NCBI GenBank assembly: GCA_963565915.1
Contig: OY751496.1
Coordinates: forward strand, 3,100,001 to 3,164,000
Reading direction: 5' to 3'
From: Entoloma clypeatum
Taxonomy: Eukaryota; Basidiomycota; Agaricomycetes; Agaricales; Entolomataceae
DNA: 64,000 nucleotides
The translations under genes and the position numbers were made by a program. The notes beneath the pieces are model-generated. The model saw only the letters and a program-made list of their open reading frames with translations. It was not told the origin of the DNA and ran no database searches. Of the stretch, positions 1 to 11,361 are shown in pieces. Each line of letters starts with the position of its first letter. The stretch's first letter is position 1.

Positions 1-543
1 GATGTGAACTCGGGGTAGATATCTCGGAAGCTACAGGCTTGGTTCGTACAGCCGGCTGTAATGCGGGCAACGTGAGTTCGCGAAAAAAAAAAAATTCAAT
101 CTATCGATTCCAGGTCATCGAGTCACGAGTATCTGCCTTTGGAACCAAGAAGAGTACGACACCTTTTTCTGAAGCCAGTTCTGCAATCTGAATGTCCTCA
201 TTCTGTTCATTCTTGAGCGTCAAGCTTGGGAGAGCGTCGCCAATGTCAAGGGACGCGAGCTTCGGCTCAACATCGGGGGATTCGCCTTCCTTGGAGCCGG
301 ATTTGACTTGGGACGACATTCGTCAGGCAATAGTTCTTGAATTCATGGGGACTCCTACCTTCTTCTTGGAACTCGAAGCTTCCTCCCCTTGAGCATCGCC
401 AGTATCTGCTGATTCGATAGCAGCGCGTTTCTTGGATGTCACAGTCGTCTTGACTGCTTTCCCCTCCTTCTGCAGAGCAGATATACGCGTCGAACGTCTG
501 GGTTCTTCAGAATTTGACCCGGCTGGGGCTTACGAGGCGGCAT
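1..543 (-). pseudogene. Broken partial duplicate of the Dot5-type peroxiredoxin gene
   Basis: This stretch is an almost exact copy of 4732-5275, covering exon 1 and the start of exon 2 of the intact peroxiredoxin gene. It runs off the left edge of the window. The reading frame is damaged. The first codons after the ATG are replaced by a different short stretch that throws the following Ser-Glu-Glu-Pro segment out of frame. A one-base loss near 333 creates a TGA, and a one-base gain near 311 restores the downstream frame. The donor site has GTGACT where the intact copy has GTGAGT. The conserved segment around the peroxidatic cysteine is otherwise kept. I read it as a non-functional duplicate. 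Whether the rest of the copy exists lies outside the window. Confidence 0.75.
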
Positions 544-1082
544 GAAAGTAAGGAAGTGGGTCAGGATAGGAGTCTGGGCATCAACATGACTGTGACCAAA
601 TCGCCACAGTCACACCCATGCTTCCTCGATGACCATATGTAAAGCTGCTGCTGGCGAAAATGGCAACTTCACCAAGCCAACATTGGAGGTGACGGTACTT
701 TCGGAAGTAACCGCCTGGTCCGAAAATAAAACACAACAGGTTTGGCGATTCTCTGATGGAATACTGACAGGCTGTCACCGGAACGTCAAAGGCTCCCCTC
801 TCATAACCTCAAGATGAAGCGCTGGCGGCGTCGACGAATGCAGAGCACTCAGATACGTCTTGTGAAGCAATAGTAGACCTGGCCAACCAACTTCAGGACA
901 TGAGGAAAACAGGAACTTTTCGCTCGCGATGGTGAACGACAAGCACTCTACTCTGAGGCTTCTTAGACGCATCAACCAGGGTCGACCCCTCAGCGCTGAG
1001 CGCTCACGGATTGACAGCCCCCTTGAGAGGTAAGTTATAGTTGAGCGCCCCTTTCGTTCCTCCAAAGCTCACACTCACTGTC
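544..1082. other. Intergenic, nothing recognised
   Basis: Between the duplicated peroxiredoxin fragment and the SUR7/PalI gene. Short open frames occur on both strands but none carries a recognisable motif or splice pattern. The right part should hold the promoter of the gene starting at 1083. Confidence 0.4.
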
Positions 1083-2065
1083 ATGGCCCGTATACCTGGC
1101 ATCTTTTTCATCTTTTCTGCCTTCGTTCTCAATCTCTTGACCTCCATTTCCCTGCCTTACATTGCTTCACTGGACATTACCCGCACCCATTTCAACCAAG
1201 GCGTTATCCTGTTAGATACGCAGACTAATCAAGTGACAGAGTTGCGCGTGAGTCTCACCTTGTTTTTAATCTTTTATTACTGAAAGCAACCTTTAGTTTG
1301 GCGTTTGGTACATCAGCATGTATGAGAAAATCATTGTTTGAATTGATATCATGTCTGCAGGGCACCTTGCTTCTACAATGAGGACGACCAGAAAACTTGC
1401 TTTACTTCAGGTACGCGCGAGGGTTGTTTATGTGTGCACTTTCAAGTCTGATTTCAAGAGTGCAGGACATGGATACAATATCTCCATCTCAAATGAACAG
1501 AAGACTGCCAACGTGACCATTAGCTCCTCTTGGACCCAAGGTCTCGCAGTACACCCCGTCGGTACGCCCCATGATCTTTTCTCGTCCCGCCTATTCCCTG
1601 ATTTATTTCTTTCATCAAATTAGCTGCTGGAGTCACCTTCGTCGCTCTTCTGCTCTCTCTGTATCAAAACCTCACCGCCACCTTACTTGCATCCATTACC
1701 TCCTTCCTCGCCGCCCTTTTGACATTCATCGCTTTCGCCAATGACATCGCATTGTTTGTCTACCTCAGGCACCAAGTCAACAAGCTCCCAGGAGTCCAAG
1801 GAAAGACAACCCCTGGACCTGGTAAGCCTCGCTGCTCTCTCGGTATTCCACGATATCAATTGCTCTTATCCCAGGATTTTGGTTCACCTTGGCGTCCTTC
1901 ACTTCACTCCTTCTCGGAGGTTTCATTGTCTGCTTCGGCCGCCGCAGCGACCGCCAGTCGGCCCGCCGTGCACATGACAGGACCAAGAAATCGCCCGGAC
2001 ACAAGATATCGCCCGGACACAAGAATGCGCCTGGACACAAGAAACCCAAGCCCTCCAAGAATTGA
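1083..2065 (+). CDS. SUR7/PalI-family membrane protein
   Basis: Six exons join in frame: 1083-1247, 1297-1307, 1361-1410, 1466-1561, 1624-1821 and 1875-2065, all with GT-AG introns, giving 236 residues. A hydrophobic segment lies at residues 5-26. It is followed by an extracellular loop with the claudin-like pattern F-G-V-W-A-P-C and a second Cys about 10 residues later, then three more hydrophobic segments, the layout of SUR7/PalI proteins. This family sits in the plasma membrane; members act in eisosome domains or in ambient-pH sensing. The cytoplasmic tail ends in three near-perfect repeats of a six-residue unit containing Pro-Gly-His-Lys, then a basic end. The start is the first ATG in frame, with the membrane segment directly after it. 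Which subfamily it belongs to is not clear. Confidence 0.85.
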
Positions 2066-3062
2066 ACCCTCATGATCGACGTGTTCGTTTCTCATCTCAT
2101 GCTTCATATATCTATACCTTTTCTGGTAGGGTCAAATACATACCTGCCCCTTCTATGGTTGACCCGATGAGTCTTCTTTCTTTTTCCCTTCTCCGTGCGC
2201 CTCCAATGGGGTCCTTGAGTCACATACTCCACTTACTCATGCGACGCGAACGATCTCACCTCCAATTATCTGTCCACGGTACAGTACCCTTTCTGACAAC
2301 TTGCAAAGCGTGACGTATTAAGCGACCCCGTCCATCTCGTTTTCTTCCAAATCGTGTGGCTTGAACTACGATTCGAAAAGTCTCCGAGAGACGGGTCGAT
2401 CAGCCTCTGCTGCATACTTACATACCTCGCCGCGTCGTCCACCCACCCTAGATTCGTTTCCGCAACCCGGGTCAAGTATCTCGCTGTTCTAAAGGCACGA
2501 AAAATAGGTCATTGGAAATCGTAGATATTACAAGCTCTGACGAGATGATTGACCTCAACCCGTCCCAGCAGTCGAATGGTAGGAGGTGTGTTCTCCTTCA
2601 GAAATATGCATGCAATGATTCGCCGATTCAAGTTCACAGGTTCTGGGCAGAGAGATTAAGGAACAACCGCTCGCCTTCCTTTACTTATCGTTCCTCGTCT
2701 GTTCATTTTTGTGGTCGTTCAGGAAATCTGGAGGTCGTCAATCAATGATAATGTCACGGGATAATGTGTTATAAATATATTGCGATTGATATTTTGCGAT
2801 CGATATTTTGCGATCGTATCCGAGCACTAAAGTGGTGTACCCTTCAGACCTCGGACCCGATACCTGGTATGATAGGCAGCGCGTTGATGAGGTCTACTGC
2901 GTTCTTCCAGAAGTTTTTTGGGACCTGGAAGGCACTGTTGGACGGTGACCCAATCCAAAATTCGACGGGTGAAGGTTTTGTTCTATGCATACCCAGCAGT
3001 TTTCGGATGCAGTACTCGGGGTTTCAGAAGATTTTCGTGGCGGCTGAAACACCCCGGAGTCC
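2066..3062. other. Intergenic, nothing recognised apart from a short tandem repeat
   Basis: No convincing gene. Around 2778-2818 a short unit close to TTGCGATCGATAT is repeated about three times in tandem. Open frames here lack motifs and splice structure. Confidence 0.35.
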
Positions 3063-3518
3063 ATGGACAATGTGCGGCGTGCGTTGAGCCCATCCGAAGC
3101 AGAAGTTCTCGAGCTTCAACAGGAGAAGCTTGAGACGAAGTCACCCCTTGTACCTTCGAATTCCCAAACCTCGCGCTCACCGACCTGCTCCGCAAGCGTG
3201 AAAGAACAGCCAGCTGATCCAAGGGATGTCAGGCGCCTCAGCTCGCAAATTGTTCTGAGATCAACGATCGATTTCGGACCGAAGAACCCCATGCTTGACT
3301 TCACGGGGGACATTGAGCTCCAAGAGACCATAGTTTTCGCGCTTTCCCAGAGAGCCTTCCCAAATGTTTGCTCCATTACTTTGGACAACTACGTGACGTG
3401 GCAAAAGCTTCGCTATCACACCAAGCGGCATCGCCAGAAATGTTCAAGTGGAGTTTTTCACATACGCAAGACCAGATTCAGGGAAAGTCTTTGCGCCCTG
3501 TTCAACGAAGGTTATTAG
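3063..3518 (+). CDS. Hypothetical protein, 151 codons
   Basis: An uninterrupted frame starts with ATG at 3063. The product is polar, rich in Ser, Arg and Gln in its first half and basic near the end, with no membrane segment and no motif I recognise. It may be one exon of a larger gene or a chance frame. There is no supporting neighbour or splice evidence. Listed because it is the only sizeable ATG frame between 2.1 and 4.3 kb. Confidence 0.25.
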   Translation: MDNVRRALSPSEAEVLELQQEKLETKSPLVPSNSQTSRSPTCSASVKEQPADPRDVRRLSSQIVLRSTIDFGPKNPMLDFTGDIELQETIVFALSQRAFPNVCSITLDNYVTWQKLRYHTKRHRQKCSSGVFHIRKTRFRESLCALFNEGY

Positions 3519-4357
3519 ATAAAAGGATGATGGCCTGAGAGGAGCAAACGGGGGACACATAACTCCAATGATCGCAACTCCCTTTTCCAACTTAACTCTC
3601 AACAGCGCCAATATTCTCGACTGGAAGGGATTCAGTACGGTCTGTCTTTACACGAGTTGAAAATACCACTGCGTCCTCGTCTTCCGGCCGCTCGATAGAA
3701 CCGTACCTTCCCATCTGAGAAGCTTTCCCACTTTTATTGCTCATTAATATCAACGAGTCGGATCCCTGCTGGAACAGAAGGTTTACGATCGCGTTTGAAC
3801 ATCAGACCAGCAAAAGGGAGCGACTCACCTTCTCAGTCCCCGGAATATTAAATAAATGGATACCAACCTGCGGGGCAACGGTGAATTGATCCCGAGTACG
3901 CATGGTTGTTTTGGCTTTAGGACTGGGAGTCAAAACCCGCTGTCAAGTCGGGACGTGACATGGCAGGAGCAAATGAAGTCCGAGTCCAGGTGCTCACCTA
4001 CAAGAATACCAAAGATTCGGATTTATCCTCGTTATGACACGGCGATTCGGATCGTTATCCTCAAGAACTCATGCACAATGATATCCTGAGCAATACATTC
4101 ACCATCAAGTACCATCATACCAAACGGTCCGGTTCCTAAACTTACCCAATGTAAGGGAAACACCAGCAGACTCACGTACACGTGCTTCAATGGAAAAAAT
4201 AAGAAGGCAACGAGAGCCAGAAGAAGATCGCGCTTCCCTCAGGAGGAAGCGCGCGAATGAACGATACCCAAGAAATACGATATACCACGGCATCATGCAA
4301 AGGTTTGATTTCCCAGAAAACTCAATACAATTTCCATTGCTACTTGATGGGAGACGT
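3519..4357. other. Intergenic, nothing recognised
   Basis: About 840 bp between the hypothetical frame and the 3' end of the peroxiredoxin gene. It should hold that gene's terminator on the minus strand. No other motif seen. Confidence 0.35.
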
Positions 4358-5265
4358 TCAGAGGTTCTGGATAAATTCCAGGGCGAGTTTGGGGCTACAT
4401 ACGGATTGAGCATCAGTCATTTTATAAGTGAAGATTGTAACGATCCTTACCTATCAACCGGTTTGACTGGAAGCTTCTTATCAAGAAGCTTGCCGCCCTT
4501 CTCGAAAATGAAATGGCTTCGCTTGGTCTTGCCACCCTCTCCAGCTCCCAAGGCCGTGATCAGTACTCGTTTAGGATCGGATATCAACGGATAGGGTAGT
4601 TCTTTCTGATTGTGGTGAGGTGTGGGGGTTAGATTGATCGATGATGTGAGATGGCAGAAATCACCTTGGTCTGCCATTTCGTTTGAGCGGTCGGGCTATC
4701 TGCGCTCAAGCAATACACATCATAATTCAAGGATGTGAACTCGGGATAGATATCTCGGAAGCCACAGGCTTGGTTCGTACAGCCGGCTGTAATGCGGGCA
4801 ACGTGAGTTCGCGAAAAAAAAAAATTCAATCTATCGATTCCAGGTCATCGACTCACGAGTATCTGCCTTTGGAACCAAGAAGAGTACGACACCTTTTTCT
4901 GAAGCCAGATCTGCAATCTGAATGTCCTCATTCTGTTCATTCTTGAGCGTCAAGCTTGGGAGAGCGTCGCCAATGTCAAGGGACGCGAGCTTCGGCTCAA
5001 CATCGGGGGATTCGCCTTCCTTAGAGCCGGATTTGACCTTGACGACATTTGTCAGGCAATAGTTACTTGAATTCATGGGGACTCCCACCTTCTTCTTGGA
5101 ACTCAAAGATTCCTCTCCTTGAGCATCGCCAGTATCTGCTGATTCGATAGCAGCGCGTTTCTTGGATGTCACAGTCGTCTTGACTGCTTTCCCCTCCTGC
5201 GGCAGAGCAGATATACGCGTCGAACGTCTGGGTGCTTCAGAATTTGGGGCTTTGCGAGGCGGCAT
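4358..5265 (-). CDS. Dot5/PrxQ-type thiol peroxidase (peroxiredoxin)
   Basis: Four exons on the minus strand: 5265-4857, 4786-4665, 4605-4451 and 4394-4358. Introns are 70, 59 and 55-56 bp with GT-AG ends, giving 240 residues. The first intron interrupts the active-site motif; after splicing it reads T-P-G-C-T-N-Q-A-C-G-F-R-D, the hallmark of the bacterioferritin-comigratory/PrxQ class. By family the peroxidatic Cys is residue 139 and the resolving Cys residue 144. Downstream come the conserved L-S-A-D-S and the S-D-P-K-R segments. The first 70 residues are a basic, Ser/Lys-rich tail with R-R-S-T-R and K-K-R, resembling the nuclear localisation tail of yeast Dot5. Expected role: thioredoxin-dependent reduction of hydroperoxides, probably in the nucleus. 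Start chosen at the only upstream ATG giving this tail. Confidence 0.9.
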
Positions 5266-5564
5266 GAAGGCAGACTAAAGTAAGGAAGTCGTTCGGGACA
5301 GGAGTCTAGGTATCAACATGACTGTGACCAACTTAATCGAAGCGTCACGAATGCATTCAGGTTGGCCAATCGCAAGCGCGCACCGTGTACCTGTGGGATC
5401 CCAAAAACCCTTTCATCGACGGACTGGGACGTGCGCCCAAACCAGTCTCAACGTAAGATGAGCACTGAGAGTGTCGATCTCCTACCCTCTCAAAGTCATT
5501 TATCTCGAAATTATCAACTTACAACTTTGTCGATAGGTATTCTTGGATAGGTAAGGATGCTTCG

Positions 5565-6374
5565 ATGTTTTTTGGCATGTGCAGTGGAATGGACTCCAGA
5601 TGTCGGTGCGCTTCAAGCTCCAATATTAATGGACTGGGATTTAGACGAGACAACCCCCTCCAGCCCATCTCCAGCTCTCTGGCTCAAGAGTCAAGGCTGA
5701 CACCCATCGCCACTGAGATCTACCTGGAAACCCTGGATCATTTTGCCAATACTATGTATCGCGAGCGACAGACGCTGCAAGAAAATCGGAAAATCATCTC
5801 AAATAACATGCTTGTCTGTCGGCTCTTCCACTCTATCGCCTTTCCTGAACTCTTTCGCTCGGTATAAAGCTCACACTACTTCGACGACGCGACTCTTTCT
5901 CTCCCGGCGCCGATGGTAAACTTGATACCTGGACAGCGTTTGGTCTCAGTCAATCTATGACACCCTGTACGGCGAACCTAGCGATTACGTTCAATGCCCC
6001 CCTCCGACCTCTGAAGTTCTTGATCTAAGTTCAAACGAACATTGCCCGACGTTCAAGTTTTGGCTATGCCCACGCTCTTTTATTTTCTCATACCATTTCA
6101 TCGCACCTTCCCTTCCCGTGCCTGAAGGATCTTCACTACAAAATCAATCACCACAACGAAATGACAAAAATCAGGTCGCTACAATTCGAAGAGGTAAGCG
6201 TGGTATACCCTGGAAATGCTCTCCTGCGATAGACTGATAATGCTTCCTTATGTCCTTGAGGTGATTCAAAGGCTGGCGGAACAATGGCCGCCGATGCCAT
6301 CGATACTGCAACTGCACTTGCGGTTTGGAAACTTTATCAGTGATGTGTTCAAGACGAGTGTCTGGATGCGTTAG
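5565..6374 (+). pseudogene. Decayed F-box-like gene
   Basis: The frame from 5565 (or the inner ATG at 5589) encodes a segment with the fungal F-box pattern: P-I-A-T-E-I-Y near its start and N-M-L-V-C-R-L-F-H-S-I-A-F-P-E-L-F-R-S at its end. It stops at TAA just after (about 5865). A continuation that looks coding runs in a shifted frame (leucine-rich, about 5866-6030), then stops again. A last plausible exon with hydrophobic leucine-rich character ends at TAG 6372-6374. The break directly after the F-box looks like a one- or two-base indel, although an intron starting GTATAA at the same place is possible. I lean towards a decaying relative of the F-box gene at 7272. Confidence 0.5.
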
Positions 6375-6437
6375 CAGGCTATGGTCACTGTTTTCACTCA
6401 TTCCTTTCAAGCCCAACGTTCGCGTCGTTTCCTTTGA

Positions 6438-6800
6438 TCACGACAAAGAGTGGGGTAAAAACTCGCGCGATAAATCTTGGAATCCCAGAGGTATGCAACA
6501 GCGCCACTGCAACGACGCCGAGTACTGTACTGAGTCTTCAGGTTTATCTTCGAGCCTGAAGTCCTCCGGGTAGGGCATAATGGTAGCTGGCTGAGGTGGT
6601 GTGTGATCGTCTGTGGCAGGCAGCGCGCGTCTGGTGAGTTGCTGAACGTAAAATTTGATCTTGTTGGGATCACTCGGAGGAGAGTTCGAGGACGCCGTGG
6701 GTTCAGACCCTGCAGCATGCTGAGAATGTTCCAAGCCTCCATTGATCTTCTGCCCGAGGTACTTATCGATGGATCGACTACAAGAAAATGGTTCAAATTC
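6438..6800 (-). CDS. Hypothetical protein fragment
   Basis: An open minus-strand stretch whose predicted peptide is rich in Pro, Ser and acidic residues and reads like a genuine disordered protein. It contains K-I-N-G-G-L-E-H followed by a Pro/Ser-rich part and a D-F-R-L-E-D-K-P-E-D segment. No ATG-to-stop gene model is convincing, and a second overlapping minus frame is also open. No family recognised. Confidence 0.25.
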   Translation of the reverse strand, partial: EFEPFSCSRSIDKYLGQKINGGLEHSQHAAGSEPTASSNSPPSDPNKIKFYVQQLTRRALPATDDHTPPQPATIMPYPEDFRLEDKPEDSVQYSASLQWRCCIPLGFQDLSREFLPHSLS

Positions 6801-6855
6801 GTCAATCGAGTATCTAGCTAAGAACGTCCACCGTGACTGCGTGCCTGCCTTCCAG

Positions 6856-6989
6856 CATACTTCCTCGAATGGAAGGAGATGACGACGAACATTGATCGCA
6901 TCACGTCGAGGGCGGAACGTGACCAGGCCGAATGCGGAATCAAACGACTTGAACAATTAGAACATCTAATTTTAGAAACAACAAGTTGA
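6856..6989 (+). CDS. Possible C-terminal exon of an unidentified coiled-coil protein
   Basis: After a TTCCAG acceptor an open stretch of 44 codons ends at TGA 6987-6989. Its peptide is charged and helical, with L-E-W-K-E-M near the start and spaced Leu/Ile residues (R-L-E-Q-L-E-H-L-I-L) typical of a coiled coil. Upstream exons could not be joined with confidence, and the region also has an open minus frame. It may be a relic. Confidence 0.25.
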
Positions 6990-7271
6990 AGGTTCCCCTT
7001 GAACACTGCCCTAGTAGGTTTTCCCTTCCCTCTCACGTTGAACATTAAGTTCGTTGAACCTGATCTATCTACCCTAGATTTCATTGTTATTGCGCGGTTC
7101 TTGGCGTTCTGGAGTGCTGGAGCACAGCTGACAGGGAGACTCGTGTTTACCGCGTTCCACCCACGAACTTACGGCGCGTTCTGGCAAGTCAGATCGGCCG
7201 CCGCACAACCTCGGAATATCACCTACCCCTCTTCCATTTATGACTGATCCATATATGAACTAGCCAGAAAA

Positions 7272-8817
7272 ATGTCCCCTCCGGCCGTTTTCAGTCTTCC
7301 GCTCGAGCTTTTGGAAGAAATCACCGAAATCGTCCCACTCGATGAACAGCTGGCCCTATGTCGCGTTTCAAAGCTTTTCCACTCGTTCACCAGCCGCTGT
7401 ATATACCGAGACGTCTCCCTTGATAGTCCATCCATTGTCATCGCGTGCTGCAGGACCCTGGTTGCCAATACTATCGCTGCCAGTTCTATGAGGCAATTGT
7501 CGATTACATATACGTGCGCCCCTTCCTCAATTGTTGTTATCTACATCTCAACCTGACAATAATAGCCCCGCCGAACCTACAAAAACACAATACTTCTCTA
7601 CCTTCTACTCCACCATCTCCAAAGCGTTGTCATGCCTCTCTCAGCTCCAAGAACTCCGCCTCATGGTGTACGATCCAAACTACATCCACACCCTCCCCTC
7701 CACCCACTTTCCCCAACTCCGTCGCTTTGAATGCTACCTCACCCTCACACAACCGCTCGCTTCATTCCTAAACCACCACCCGACGATAACCTACCTCCAA
7801 ATTGCCCCGCACGAAGCCCTGGGACCATCCTCCCTCCACCCTGCGTGGTATTCGCACCCTCCAACAACCGCATCAGAACCCCAACGCTTGAATGTACGTC
7901 TTCCCGCCCTGCAGTACTTCACTGGTAACGCAGAGTGTATCTCCCTGCTCTCCCCCGCGGGCGCTTCCCTACGGGCGGCCTTCCTGCTCTGGGACGCCGT
8001 CGATGCGACTCCCCAAGACGCCATCCGCGCACTCGAGCGCTCGAGTGGGGCAACGCTCAATGTTGTCAGCTGTCGGAGGCGAGGGTGGAACTTGGACCTT
8101 TTCGATCTCATCTCGGGGTGGTTGCCCGATGTGTACGTGTTGAGCGTGACGAATCTATTGGTTGTTGATTCAAAGCCTACCGAGGTAAGGTTTCTTTTCT
8201 TTTTCTTCCCTCCCTTTTGATTTTTCGTTGACTCATGCTGAGGTAGGCGTACCTGAACACAATAAGAACACTCCTCCCGCGGTTTTCCACTCTCAGGAAG
8301 CTCCACTTGCACTGCGTTGATACGTGGAAGATGGCAGACATCAAGAGTAATCTGGATGACGATTATTCGACCGTGAACGCATGGAGCGGGGCGTGTCCGT
8401 CGCTTGTGGAATGTATTCTGCCTCGTGAGTTTCTCTTGATATGCGTTGATCTACATTCGGACTAAAATACGAAAAAAACCTATATCAGATTCAAATAACC
8501 TCAAATGGATCCGCATCCAGATCCCTCTTTCCTCGTCGCACGTATGGATCCCGGACCCAAATGATTCTAACAATGCTGGTGTCGAATGGACATGGAAGAC
8601 CCTGACCTCTTTCCCGAAAAGGACCCAACAAGACACACGATGGGAGTGTTTTGCGGAGGTTGTCAGGGAGCGAGTAGGCAGGAGCGTGGGTGTCGCGAGG
8701 GGCAGAAGTTCTAGCTTGTATGTTGGAAAGGTACACCGGAGGGAGATGCAGTTGAGGTATGAGGCCACGGTAGATGTGTTGAGAGAGTTGAGCTGGGGTG
8801 AAGGTGATGATAGTTAA
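7272..8817 (+). CDS. F-box protein, 455 residues
   Basis: Four exons, 7272-7513, 7566-8184, 8247-8424 and 8489-8817, join in frame through introns of 52, 62 and 64 bp. The F-box occupies residues 6-48: L-P-L-E-L-L-E-E-I, then L-C-R-V-S-K-L-F-H and R-C-I-Y-R-D-V. The remainder is a long leucine-rich region with motifs such as L-S-Q-L-Q-E-L-R-L and F-S-T-L-R-K-L-H-L, as in the large expanded F-box families of agaricomycetes. F-box proteins generally recruit substrates to SCF ubiquitin ligases through Skp1; the substrate here is unknown. The first ATG directly precedes the F-box. Intact, unlike its neighbour at 5565-6374. Confidence 0.85.
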
Positions 8818-9540
8818 TTCGGGGCTGGTGTATTCGGGGCAGCGGTCGCTGAGAGGCGCCGTCAATGTCGAAGGAGAGGGAGAGGTGAATTGGGATTTCA
8901 CTAAACGAGGCCGAAATCGATTCTTCAAGCAGAACTTTAAACTTTGATCCTCCAACTATCACTTTCCTTATCATACACCTTGGTATACACCTATTACTTA
9001 CTGTCGTTTCTGTGTCGATATTGTTCGGAAAGGTAAGTAGCCTTACTTTACATACCACTCTGGATGTCCCATAACATACATATGGACATCGTAATGACTT
9101 GAAGTTGTTTCCTCTCAATATTTTGGCTTTTTAATCAATACAAAATGTGGTCAGTGGGTGTCAGGAGGGGATTTCAGAAATCCCAACATGGATGTTGACG
9201 CGTCGCGGCGCGTAAACACATGGTACATCACGTGGATCACGTTTGCAAGCACTGCTAAAGTATCTCACTGCCACAATGTTCAAAGGTTCACTGGCAATGC
9301 TATTTCAACGTGTAGACCGCCTGCTGCTTCTACAGCAGCTCATCATCCCACAAGACGCATTTTCAGCGCGAAGATACTAAATGATGAATACAGCTGATCA
9401 CCAGAACCTTCTGACCGGTTACGACACTCTCCCGAGCAATGACCCACGTCACACTTCAGCCTGGGGGAAAGTCGTCGCCGTCAAGTTGTTCAAGCAGAGT
9501 TTGATAATTGATAATGCCGCGACTGTAGTCCGCGAATAAG
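8818..9540. other. Intergenic with possible 5' exons of the ULD gene
   Basis: Nothing secure. Around 9440-9530 an open plus-strand stretch (G-K-V-V-A-V-K-L-F-K-Q) could belong to the N-terminus of the gene downstream, but I could not fix its splice sites. Confidence 0.35.
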
Positions 9541-10310
9541 AATCGGGAAGAATTCCATGACCTTGCGACGAGTCTCGTTCTGACAGTCGTTGCGATTCGG
9601 GATACACTCATCTCGCATGCCGATGAGCATGTATCTTCGGCAAGTTTCGTGATGAAATGTCAGGAATACGTTCAGTGAGTAGCCTACTAGAATGATTCCT
9701 TATGTTAACCGAGTGCTTTTAGATCTCTTTTAAAGATATTGACGCACATCAATGGTACAGTACTTTGTCCGCAAAACTCGATCATGAACATGGTTTTTAA
9801 AATACAAATCAATTCGGGACCAAATAGGGCTAGCTAGGAAGCAGATTGACGATTTGCGCTCGACATTCACGGTCAGTTTATGTACCCCTTCCTCGCCGTA
9901 TATCCTACTGATAAAAAGACAACAGCTGATGACCATGATCGACTTGCATCTTCACGTTTACAAGAATACACCTCGTGAAATCTCGGTCTGGGGGAAGTCT
10001 AAACCTGTCCACTTGATTGATGTTATGAACGTAGCGATTGATCTACCGATGGAGTTTTGCACCACGCGTGAGGTACCTCTCGTCTTTGCCCCGCCCGCAA
10101 TGACCCTCGCTTTGGCTGATAATGCCTCATACACAGCACTTTGCTGATCTCCTGAGGTTCATGTTCCGAAAACGTCGTGGACGTCGTTATGTCGAACTTG
10201 GTCGATATAATCTAACAGATGTCCTTGAAACTGACCAGCCTCTTACCACGACCTTGTGGCCCTCGAAAGTCAAGCCTGGATCAACGATTACTCTGAAGAT
10301 CCTCCTTTAG
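9541..10310 (+). CDS. Fungal ULD (ubiquitin-like) domain protein, 5' end unresolved
   Basis: Five exons can be joined in frame: about 9541-9674, 9723-9754, 9828-9871, 9926-10072 and 10137-10310 (stop). All introns are GT-AG. The first part is an amphipathic helical region (E-E-F-H-D-L, then a stretch rich in Val, Ile and Ala). The last two exons encode a domain with P-V-H-L-I-D near its start, D-L-P-M-E-F-C in the middle, R-Y-N-L about 30 residues later and V-K-P-G-S-T-I-T-L at the end. That is the order of conserved points in the ubiquitin-like (ULD) domain common in basidiomycete proteins with N-terminal helical bundles. Function in this family is not well established. The start codon was not found, so the gene may be truncated at its 5' end. 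Confidence 0.6.
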
Positions 10311-10778
10311 CGATTCGGGAACGAAGACACGGCAGATAGCCGCCGTTGCCCCGCTTGCCAGTATCTTTGCAGTGGAGCCTCTCTTGGTGACGATGTTGCG
10401 TGGTTAGTCTTAAGTTCCTTTACTGCGTGTGACCCCACTTATTATATCGCTTCTCGGGCAGCCCTTCATGCACTACTCTGTTCCGTGTTTCGCGTGGCTT
10501 TATCGAAGATGGCCAAGCCGATGCATCGTCATCGCCAGGGGAGTTGGCGCAAAATAACAGCCAGCGTTCCGCACTTAACATGCCGACACAGAGATCGACG
10601 ACTCAGATTTCAGGGAGGCGGGCCTCGGATTCTGCACTCAGTGATGCACTTGACATCCAGCATTTCCGTCGTTTTCATATTCTACATTCACAATACGGTC
10701 GCTCAAGAACCCTACATTCGGATGGTGCCGCGCCCGAGTGCGCCCGAGTCCACATATCCAGCCCTCTTCTGATATTTT
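10311..10778. other. Intergenic, nothing recognised
   Basis: Between the stop of the ULD gene and the FHA exons. Open frames overlap on two plus frames (10485-10801) but neither has a motif. Confidence 0.3.
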
Positions 10779-11361
10779 TTGGGCGACACCTCCATACCTA
10801 AACGGATTGTTTTAGTGACTACCGATGCGAAGTTGGTGTGTAGTTGGCATGCAGATATCTGGACGGAATCAAACAAGGTGGTTTGGGACCATGACTTTAA
10901 ACTTCGAATTGCTGACATCTCGGCAGATTTTCATCCGGGATACGAAGAGTTTGAATGGTACATTTATTAACGGTGAGCGGCTCAGCCTTGAGGGTCTTAA
11001 ATCTGCCCCATTCGAACTTAAGACCGGTGATATCCTCCTGGTGATGCAGTTTTTTCTCTCGATTATCCACGAAAAGTGAAAATTCATCATTTGTCCGGCT
11101 TTTCAGAAATTTCTTTTTGGCGAGGATGATAAGACCATCATACACCACAAGGTCGCCGCACGTGTTCTTTGCGCACTCGATGAGGCGGATGCCAAGACGG
11201 CACGTCATATGCACCTGTATCGTGCCTCTCACCCCGGTACGACTCTGGGCAGCATTTCAGAAAAATTTCCCCCACTTCCGAAGTGGATGAGGTATGACGC
11301 GATTGAGGCCTTCGCCGAAATGTTCAGGCATTCTTCTTCAGGAACGTTCTCGGTACCTCAG
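10779..11361 (+). CDS. FHA-domain protein fragment
   Basis: Exon 10779-10877 joins exon 10927-(about 11040) across a 49-bp GT-AG intron. The joined peptide gives an FHA core: W-H-A-D-I-W, then F-I-R-D-T-K-S-L-N-G-T-F-I-N-G-E-R-L and L-K-T-G-D-I-L. FHA domains bind phosphothreonine peptides. The canonical S-R-x-H is C-S-W-H here, so a key binding Ser/Arg pair is missing. A further open stretch from about 11104 to the TGA at 11359-11361 begins F-L-F-G-E-D-D-K-T-I-I-H-H-K-V-A-A-R-V, resembling the continuation in fungal Far9/Far10/SLMAP-like FHA proteins of the STRIPAK complex. The exon border between the two parts is unclear and the N-terminus is short. This may be a truncated, decaying copy. 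Confidence 0.55.

Noticed and set aside
4105..4413. Minus frame with many Arg and Ser
   Set aside because: Overlaps the last peroxiredoxin exon in another frame and continues into non-coding 3' sequence.
4190..4594. Open plus-strand frame of 134 codons with a charged N-terminus
   Set aside because: It lies over exons 3 and 4 of the peroxiredoxin gene on the other strand, whose spliced protein is clearly real.
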